Below, one piece after another: positions 58,810-64,000 of a DNA stretch of 64,000 nt. Source of the DNA: Oscillospiraceae bacterium (GTDB lineage Bacteria; Bacillota; Clostridia; Oscillospirales; Oscillospiraceae); the NCBI GenBank assembly GCA_009780235.1, contig WRAK01000003.1, positions 62,001 to 126,000 of the forward strand, given 5' to 3'. The notes beneath the pieces were generated by a model, which did not search any database, was not told the DNA's origin, and worked only from the letters and a program-made list of their open reading frames with translations. How positions within the stretch are numbered: position 1 is the stretch's first letter; each line of letters begins with the position of its first letter. The position numbers were made by a program, and so were the translations under genes.

Positions 58810-58926
58810 CAATGTAGAATGTAAAGTTTAGAGTGTAGAGTGAAGGGCAAAAAACAAGGTCAAGAACCAAGCACACATGTTCCATGTCGCCACAGCCCTT
58901 GACCTTCATTCTACATTCTACACTAA
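58810..58926. repeat. AT-rich post-stop element after the ABC exporter gene
   Basis: GTAGAATG/TAGAGTG units on one side (58811-58848) and TTGACCTTCATTCTACATTC on the other (58897-58921), forming an inverted pair around about 50 nt. On the minus strand the last runs TGTAGAATGAAGGTCAAGGG directly after the exporter stop. Confidence 0.55.
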
Positions 58927-58927
58927 A

Positions 58928-60676
58928 TCAAACGTGTTGATATCCCGTCCCGCAAAGTGCCGCATACGCGCCCCCAAGCGCAAGCAGTTCCGTATGCGTC
59001 CCCCGCTCTCGGATGCCGTGTTCATCAATAAACACAATCTCATCCGCATTTTGAAGCGTCGCCAGCCGATGTGCAATGACCAGGGTTGTGCGGCCACGGC
59101 AGAGCTCGTCAAAGCTCCGTTGGACTTTCTGCTCCGTCAAGGAATCGAGCGCGCTCGTGGCCTCGTCCAGGATGAGGATGGGCGGATTCTTCAGGAAAAT
59201 GCGGGCGATGCTGATACGTTGCTTCTGCCCGCCGGAAAAAGCCATACCGTGCTCGCCCACCTGCGTGTCGAAACCGTAGGGCAGTTCCATAATATCGTCA
59301 TAAATCTCCGCACGGCGGGCGGCCTCCATGACTTCCTCGTCCGTGGCATCAATTCGCCCGTAGCGGATATTCTCCCGCACCGTGCCGGAGAAGAGGAACA
59401 CATCTTGACTGACGATGCCGATATTTTTCCGCAAACTCTCCAGGCTAATCTGCCTGAGATCCGTCCCGTCCAGCGTAATCGTCCCGCTCTGCGGCGCATA
59501 GAAGCGGGGAATCAGATGGCAAAGCGTCGTCTTCCCGCCCCCGGAGGGGCCGACCACGGCGAGGGTCTCCCCCGCCCAAATTTCCAAATCCAAATGCGCG
59601 AGCACCGGGTCATCCGCGTTGTTGTAGGCGAAGGTCACGTCTTTGAACGAGATATCGCCCTTGGCACGGCCAATCTCCACGGCATCGGATACGTCCTCCA
59701 TCTCCGGCTTGATGCGCAGAACCTCCAAAAACCGTTGGAAGCCCGCCATGCCGGTATTGTACCGCTCCATAAACTGCGTCAGCCGCCGAATCGGCTGGAG
59801 GAAAATGCCCACGTAGAGCGAAAAGGTCAACACGTCCACAGGGTCCATGTAGTCCTGCAAAATGAAGAACCCGCCCACGCCGATGACCGCCACGGCAAAG
59901 AAGTTGATGAACAACTCCATCCCGCTGTGGAAGGTCGCCATGGACTTATAATACGCCCCCTTGACCGAGCAATATCTGTCGTTGCCCCGTGCGAACTTCG
60001 TCACCTCATAGGCCTCGTTGGCAAAGGCCTTGCAGGTCTTCGCCCCGGAGATGGCGGCCTCAATGTCCGCGTTGATACCCGCCATCTTCTCTTTCACCGC
60101 CCGTGAGGTCTTGCGCATCCGCCGTTGCTGTGAGATGGTGTAGAGTAGGGTAATCGGTATCAAAATCAAGAGAAACAGAGCAAGCTGCCAGTTGATGCCC
60201 CAAAGAATGAGAATCGACCCGATGAGTATCGTAAACGAAATCAGCAAATCCTCCGGCCCGTGGTGGGCGAGCTCTGTGATTTCAAACAAATCCGTCGTCA
60301 CGCGGCTCATCAGCCGCCCGGTGCTGTTGTGGTCGTAGAATGTAAAGCCGAGCTTCTGCATATGTCCGAACAACACGCGCCGCATATCGGCTTCAATGTG
60401 AATCCCCAGCCTATGCCCCCAGTAAATAAAGATATAACTCAGCACCGACCGCACCACATACATCCCCACAAGCCCCAAAATGAGCAGGAAAAAGAAGCTG
60501 TATTCCCGCTCGGGCAGAAACTCATTGAGTGCAACCCGCATCGCCAGCGGATAGACCAAATCAATCCCCGCAATAGCGAGTGCCGTGACCATATCCAGCA
60601 AAAATAACCGCTTATGCGGCCGATAAAAGCGGATAAACAGGCGTAGTTTAGAACCTTCGTAACTTCGGGCATTCAT
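58928..60676 (-). CDS. ABC exporter, fused permease and ATPase (MsbA/LmrA-like)
   Basis: A 582-residue half-transporter: six membrane helices (about 25-310), then the ATPase with Walker A GPSGGGKTTL, Q-loop IVSQDVFLF, signature FSGGQKQRISIARIFL, Walker B ILILDEATSALD and switch His (VIAHRL). It would work as a homodimer, exporting a lipid, peptide or drug. No substrate clue lies nearby. The catalytic Glu follows Walker B as expected. A promoter lies 40 bp upstream. Confidence 0.9.
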   Translation of the reverse strand: MNARSYEGSKLRLFIRFYRPHKRLFLLDMVTALAIAGIDLVYPLAMRVALNEFLPEREYSFFFLLILGLVGMYVVRSVLSYIFIYWGHRLGIHIEADMRRVLFGHMQKLGFTFYDHNSTGRLMSRVTTDLFEITELAHHGPEDLLISFTILIGSILILWGINWQLALFLLILIPITLLYTISQQRRMRKTSRAVKEKMAGINADIEAAISGAKTCKAFANEAYEVTKFARGNDRYCSVKGAYYKSMATFHSGMELFINFFAVAVIGVGGFFILQDYMDPVDVLTFSLYVGIFLQPIRRLTQFMERYNTGMAGFQRFLEVLRIKPEMEDVSDAVEIGRAKGDISFKDVTFAYNNADDPVLAHLDLEIWAGETLAVVGPSGGGKTTLCHLIPRFYAPQSGTITLDGTDLRQISLESLRKNIGIVSQDVFLFSGTVRENIRYGRIDATDEEVMEAARRAEIYDDIMELPYGFDTQVGEHGMAFSGGQKQRISIARIFLKNPPILILDEATSALDSLTEQKVQRSFDELCRGRTTLVIAHRLATLQNADEIVFIDEHGIRERGTHTELLALGGAYAALCGTGYQHV

Positions 60677-60717
60677 GATGTATATGCGCCACCTTTTTGT
60701 AAGTTGCTGTCGTAGTG

Positions 60718-60745
60718 ATTATACACCTTTTCCCCCACATTGCAA
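60718..60745 (-). promoter_or_regulatory. Sigma-A promoter of the ABC exporter gene
   Basis: TTGCAA (60740-60745), 16-nt spacer, TATAAT (60718-60723) on the minus strand. Confidence 0.72.
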
Positions 60746-60778
60746 GCCCCTATAGACAATCATAAATGGCTGAGGTAA

Positions 60779-61106
60779 AATGTAGGGGCGGCCTGCGGCC
60801 GTCCGCACGTTCTATCCCCGCAAATCATAGGGGGCAACGCCCGCCGGTGTCCCTTATAACAGCAGAAATTTACGGTGTTGGTTGTAGGGGCGGCCATTGG
60901 CCGTCCGCGGACGCGCAATGCGCACCCCTACACGTTGTACATTGTAGAATGCCACCCGCATCGCCCCGTGCCGCCTATGTGCATTGTAAGGACGGGGTCA
61001 CCCCGCCCGCACCTTTCTACCACCACAAACCGTGGGGGCGGCGTCCTCAACGTCCCGTGTAACAAATATGCCATACTGCGGGGCGTCTAAGACGCCGCCC
61101 CCTACA
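60779..61106. repeat. Repeat-filled 453-bp gap between the ABC exporter and rlmD genes
   Basis: Family A arms at 60781 (GGCCTGCGGCC word) and 60886 (GGCCATTGGCC word), a GC-rich tract, and a complete family A repeat with the GGCGTCC word at 61031-61106. No gene is seen and no clear rlmD promoter was found. Confidence 0.7.
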
Positions 61107-61129
61107 ACATTCCATCGGAGGCCACGCCC

Positions 61130-62482
61130 ATGCCACTCACCAAAAACACCACCCACACAACCACCATCCGAGGCTACACCAGCGACGGCGAGGGCGTCGC
61201 CCGCATTGACGGCCAAGTCGTCTTCGTCAAAGGCGCAATCGACGGGGAGACTTGCACCGTCCGCATCCTGCGTACCGCCAAATCCGTAGCCTGGGCGAAA
61301 ATTGAGGCGGTCATTACCCCCTCCCCGCATCGCATCACGCCCGTCTGCCCCGCCTTCGGCCCCTGCGGCGGCTGTGATTTTCTCCACATGGACTACGCCG
61401 AGGAACTGCGCCTCAAACATCAGCGTGTCACCGATGCGCTGACACGAGTAGGCGGGCTGGACGTCCCCGTGCACCCCATTTTAGCCGCCGAGCGGCAGAC
61501 GCACTACCGGAATAAAGCCATCTTCACAGTAGGAGACGGCCCCGTCACGGGCTTCTACCGCCGCCGCAGCCACCAAATCATCCCGGTGGACACCTGTCTC
61601 ATCCAAAGCGAATCCGCCAACAAAGCTGCCGCCGCCCTGCGGGAATGGATGACCACCTATAACATTCAAGCTTATACCGAGACCGCTCACACCGGTCTCA
61701 TCCGCAACCTCTTCGTCCGAGAAGCGCGAAGCACAGGCAAAATCGCCGTCTGCATCGTGGCAACCAAAGGCGGCCTCCCCCACGAAACAGCCCTCATCGA
61801 CACCATCCGCCGCCATTGCCCGGAGGCGGCGAGCATCACCCTCTGCGTCAACACTAAGCCCACCAACGTGGTGCTCCAAGGCAACTTCCGCACCCTTTGG
61901 GGCGATGATTATCTCACCGACACCCTCTGCGGCCTGCACTTCCGTCTCTCCCCCCGCTCCTTCTTCCAAGTCAACCCCGCCCAAGCCGAACGGCTTTACG
62001 GACAAGCTCTCGCCTACGCCGACCTCGGCGGCACCGAGACCGTCCTCGACCTCTACTGCGGCACTGGTACGATTACGCTCCTCATGGCAAAACACGCCAA
62101 ACACGCCGTCGGTGCGGAAATCGTCCCGGAGGCCACCCGTGACGCAAACGAAAACGCACGCATAAACGGCATCTCCAACGCCGAGTTTATCCTAGCCGAC
62201 GCCGCCGTAGCCGCCGAAACGCTGAAAACCCGAGGCCGCACTCCCGATGTGGTCGTCGTAGACCCGCCCCGCAAAGGTCTCGCCCCCGAGGTCGTGGAGC
62301 AAATCGCCGAGATGATGCCAGAACGCATTGTCTACGTCTCCTGCGACCCCGCCACGCTGGCACGAGACCTCAAACTCTTTGCCACGCTGGGCTATGGGAC
62401 GAGGGAGGTCACGCCTGTGGATATGTTTCCTCGCTGTGCACATGTGGAGTGCGTGGCATGGATAGCAAAAGACCCGCCGTAA
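61130..62482 (+). CDS. rlmD: 23S rRNA (uracil-C5)-methyltransferase, RlmD/RumA family
   Basis: A 450-residue iron-sulfur methyltransferase for a uridine of 23S rRNA. N-terminal TRAM RNA-binding domain (RGYTSDGEGVARIDGQVVFV), iron-sulfur cysteines Cys73, Cys79, Cys82 (CPAFGPCGGCDFLHM) and Cys156, SAM motif DLYCGTGTITLLMA, and catalytic Cys405 (VYVSCDPATLARDL). GGAGG lies 8 nt before the ATG. The stop TAA is in the loop of its own terminator. Which uridine is modified (RlmD or RlmCD type) is uncertain. Confidence 0.92.
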   Translation: MPLTKNTTHTTTIRGYTSDGEGVARIDGQVVFVKGAIDGETCTVRILRTAKSVAWAKIEAVITPSPHRITPVCPAFGPCGGCDFLHMDYAEELRLKHQRVTDALTRVGGLDVPVHPILAAERQTHYRNKAIFTVGDGPVTGFYRRRSHQIIPVDTCLIQSESANKAAAALREWMTTYNIQAYTETAHTGLIRNLFVREARSTGKIAVCIVATKGGLPHETALIDTIRRHCPEAASITLCVNTKPTNVVLQGNFRTLWGDDYLTDTLCGLHFRLSPRSFFQVNPAQAERLYGQALAYADLGGTETVLDLYCGTGTITLLMAKHAKHAVGAEIVPEATRDANENARINGISNAEFILADAAVAAETLKTRGRTPDVVVVDPPRKGLAPEVVEQIAEMMPERIVYVSCDPATLARDLKLFATLGYGTREVTPVDMFPRCAHVECVAWIAKDPP

Positions 62483-62493
62483 GGCGGGTCTTT
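62468..62493. terminator. Bidirectional terminator containing the rlmD stop codon
   Basis: Stem AAAGACCCGCC / GGCGGGTCTTT with loop GTAA, so the rlmD TAA (62480-62482) is inside the hairpin. It also serves the convergent XRE gene. It is nearly identical to the hairpin at 63039-63066. Confidence 0.88.
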
Positions 62494-62494
62494 C

Positions 62495-62743
62495 TCACTC
62501 ATCCAACAAAAAATCCGCAGAAACCTGAAAAATCTCACACAAAATTTTGAGTTCAATATCCGTCACATACCGCTCACCAATTTCAATCCTCCGCACCGCA
62601 GTCTTGTCAATATCCACACCGTAAAGCTGTACCATCTCCGCCAATTTCCGTTGAGAAACCTTGGGTACCATAGCCATTCTCAACGCCATTACTTTTTTCC
62701 CGCAAAGATTGCGGGTGCCGTCTTTCGCTTTATGCTTGAACAT
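62495..62743 (-). CDS. XRE-family small transcription regulator
   Basis: An 82-residue helix-turn-helix protein (VSQRKLAEMVQLYGVDIDKTAVRRIEIGERYVTDIELKILCEIF and on to FLLDE), the Cro/C1 fold. It probably binds the GAGTAATTGAA repeats in the intergenic region and controls itself and the divergent Cys-rich gene. I start at MFKHKAKDGTRN; a GTGG-rich stretch lies upstream, and seven more codons are open. It ends next to the rlmD terminator. Confidence 0.82.
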   Translation of the reverse strand: MFKHKAKDGTRNLCGKKVMALRMAMVPKVSQRKLAEMVQLYGVDIDKTAVRRIEIGERYVTDIELKILCEIFQVSADFLLDE

Positions 62744-62767
62744 CACACCACCGCCGCCAGTCAATTT

Positions 62768-62828
62768 GAGTAATTGAATAACCCATATTGATTTTGCACT
62801 AATAAGGTGCTATAATCGAGTAATTGAA
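62768..62828. promoter_or_regulatory. Pair of direct repeats GAGTAATTGAA, likely XRE operators
   Basis: GAGTAATTGAA occurs at 62768-62778 and 62818-62828, exactly 50 bp apart (about five helical turns). Each is followed by a similar tail (TAACCCAT, ATACTCAT). They bracket the plus-strand promoter and lie between the divergent genes. Confidence 0.7.
62788..62816 (+). promoter_or_regulatory. Sigma-A promoter of the Cys-rich small protein gene
   Basis: TTGATT (62788-62793), 17-nt spacer, TATAAT (62811-62816). It lies between the two GAGTAATTGAA repeats, so bound regulator would cover both ends. Confidence 0.78.
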
Positions 62829-62859
62829 ATACTCATTTTGGCTTGGGGGCGGTTTTTGT

Positions 62860-63036
62860 ATGAAATGCGGCGTTGTTTACTGTGTTTACAATAGAGATTG
62901 TGTCTGCTTGATAAAGGAAATCGAATTAAACGAACTCGGCATGTGTCAAGAGTGTATCATCGTGTCAATTCCGGAGCAGGAATTAAACACGCTCAAAGAA
63001 AAACAGTTGGAGGATATCCTCAGTAGAACTGTGTAA
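62860..63036 (+). CDS. Cys-rich small protein divergent from the XRE regulator
   Basis: A 58-residue protein with the pattern MKCGVVYCVYNRDCVC, then GMCQECIIVSI, six or seven cysteines likely to bind metal. The first half recalls DUF1540-like proteins (NCVYN there, YCVYN here). I start at MKCGVVY, after GGGGGCGG. An open TTG 36 nt upstream is unsupported. The predicted operator and promoter suggest it is the target of the divergent XRE protein. Function is unknown. Confidence 0.75.
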   Translation: MKCGVVYCVYNRDCVCLIKEIELNELGMCQECIIVSIPEQELNTLKEKQLEDILSRTV

Positions 63037-63038
63037 GC

Positions 63039-63066
63039 AAAAGACCCGCCTTACGGCGGGTCTTTT
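63039..63066. terminator. Intrinsic terminator of the Cys-rich gene
   Basis: Stem AAAAGACCCGCC / GGCGGGTCTTTT, loop TTAC, T-run included. It is the same hairpin as that at 62468-62493. Confidence 0.88.
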
Positions 63067-63103
63067 CCAGTCTGTAAAAAAATCTCTTCGTATCCCTCGT
63101 CCT

Positions 63104-63247
63104 TTTCGCCGCAGGCGAAAATCTTTTTTGCCGACAAGTGCATAATAGTGTGCGCCGGAGGCAAAAAAATAGAATCCGTTTTTTTCGGAATTCATTTCCG
63201 AAAAAAACTCCATAACCCGCCGCAGCGACCCGGCCCGCAGGCCGGTG
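63104..63247. repeat. Family E dispersed repeat, copy 2
   Basis: Same unit and orientation as 12564-12709: GCCGACAAGTGCATAATAGT, CGGAATTCATTTCCG, CCCGGCCCGCAGGCCGG. Both copies contain a minus-strand frame reading RVMEFFSEMNSEK, without a ribosome site. It lies next to the sulfatase gene end. Confidence 0.82.
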
Positions 63248-63278
63248 CCCCTCAAAAAAATGCTTGCATTTTTTTGAC

Positions 63279-64000
63279 TCATCGCCATCTCAAAAAATAA
63301 TACTGCAACACCCGAAACTCTACTGCATCACTCCCCCGATGCAGCACCGGATAAATCTCCCTGTGCTCCGTCAGGAACGAAAACCACGCCGTATCCCGCT
63401 CAAAACCGAGTATCTCCAAGAGCGTCTGCCCCAAATAGTTGGCACTCATCAACGGCAACACGCCGTCCAGCGACACATACGGCTGCGCGGCCTCGTTGGC
63501 ATAAATCAAAAACGGCACCGTGAACTGCAACTCCGGCTGCGCGGAGAAATCATAGTCCAGCCGCTCATACATGGACATCCCGCCCGCAAAGGCCGGGAGA
63601 TGGTCGCTGAAAAACACCAGCACAAAAGGCTCCGGCTGCTCGTCTAAAAACTCCGCCAAGGCGAGCAGTTCATCGGCCGCGTCCTGCATCCCGCGGAAGT
63701 AGTTCGACCACTCGTTGAGCTCCGCATCGCTGAAGTCCGCCGTGGACGTAAGTCCTGCCGTCCCCGTATGAAACCTGTCCGCATAGGGCAGGTGGTTTTG
63801 GATGGTCACCAAATACGCAAGCAGGGGGGCATCGCCCCGACTTTCAATCACGCCCCGCAAGAAGGCAAAGGCATCCGCGTCTGTGACAAAACGCACATCC
63901 CGATCGGCTCCGGCCGCGAAGAAATCCTCCACAAAATACTGCCGATGGAACCCCAGATTCCTGTACACATTCTGCCGATTATAAAACCACGGCATCCCCG
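63279..64000 (-). CDS. LTA-synthase-like sulfatase family protein (C-terminal part)
   Basis: The frame is open to the window edge, so the 5' part, including expected membrane helices, is missing. The visible 240 residues match the alkaline-phosphatase/sulfatase superfamily as in lipoteichoic acid synthase: LAYLVTIQNHLPYADRF, LVFFSDHLPAFAGG (metal-binding Asp-His), and FLIYANEAAQ. Such proteins transfer glycerol phosphate or related groups outside the membrane. The nearby family E repeat begins about 30 bp after its stop. Exact substrate cannot be told without the N-terminus. Confidence 0.8.
   Translation of the reverse strand, partial: GMPWFYNRQNVYRNLGFHRQYFVEDFFAAGADRDVRFVTDADAFAFLRGVIESRGDAPLLAYLVTIQNHLPYADRFHTGTAGLTSTADFSDAELNEWSNYFRGMQDAADELLALAEFLDEQPEPFVLVFFSDHLPAFAGGMSMYERLDYDFSAQPELQFTVPFLIYANEAAQPYVSLDGVLPLMSANYLGQTLLEILGFERDTAWFSFLTEHREIYPVLHRGSDAVEFRVLQYYFLRWR

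Noticed and set aside
4761..61106. Possible CRISPR or tandem array interpretation of the repeated GC-rich elements
   Set aside because: Copies are dispersed between different genes, vary in sequence, are palindromic in themselves and have no unique equal-length spacers; no cas gene is present.

Overview
The window is about 64 kb of chromosome from a GC-rich (roughly 55-60%), endospore-forming Clostridia, most likely an Oscillospiraceae-type gut or rumen bacterium. This rests on spoIIIA genes, a SpoIVFA/SpoIVFB-like pair, a GerW/YtfJ protein, an IspH-ribosomal S1 fusion, a meso-DAP-type MurE, the MEP isoprenoid pathway and typical Firmicutes operon orders. No tRNA, rRNA, CRISPR, prophage or transposase gene was seen.

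Layout. 1-1393 (+): end of the spoIIIA operon (AF tail, AG, AH). 1428-14744 (-): a division and cell-wall cluster read mraZ, rsmH, ftsL, PBP with PASTA domains, murE, mraY, ftsW/spoVE, murG, murA, ftsQ, then a class B sortase and a small protein. It has a clear promoter and MraZ-type operator repeats, but no murF, murD, murC or murB. 15384-17287 (-): carD, then a divergent ispD and ispF. 17709-23351 (+): a 1880-residue secreted protein with a beta-helix-like region, about 16 InlB-type repeats and SLH domains. 23640-34105 (-): M50 protease, scpA, scpB, DUF2953, gerW/ytfJ, D,D-carboxypeptidase, rluB, rpiR, cmk (with a membrane extension), plsC, ispH-rpsA. 34351-41495 (-): a proteostasis operon tig, clpP, clpX, small unknown gene, lon, engB. 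41663-50344: phosphoesterase, DUF1540 protein (+), thrC, dipeptidase, yraN, rnhB, lemA, DUF3137, rbgA, rplS, cyclase. 50608-53559 (-): a P2-type cation ATPase behind a yybP-ykoY (Mn2+) riboswitch and terminator. 53575-58757 (-): DUF975 protein, a DUF975 remnant, DUF2344 and radical SAM partners, SpoIVFB- and SpoIVFA-like proteins. 58928-64000: ABC exporter (-), rlmD (+), a divergent XRE regulator and Cys-rich small protein, and the 3' part of an LTA-synthase-like sulfatase (-).

The most unusual property is the density of short structured intergenic repeats. Family A has arms of the form TGTAGGG + variable word + complementary word, usually facing a second arm 30-50 nt away. Families B and C are GC-rich two-hairpin elements. 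Family D is a roughly 95-bp unit. Family E is a roughly 145-bp unit present twice. There is also an AT-rich post-stop element ending in AAGGGCAAGGGC. These repeats touch the genes: five genes take their TAG stop from a family A arm, one arm lies in frame inside thrC, the last residues of Lon are repeat-encoded, and many apparent N-terminal extensions are only repeat read-through. I therefore moved several starts to the position supported by a Shine-Dalgarno sequence and family alignment.

Function calls rest on motifs read by eye and on knowledge of gene order; no database search was run.
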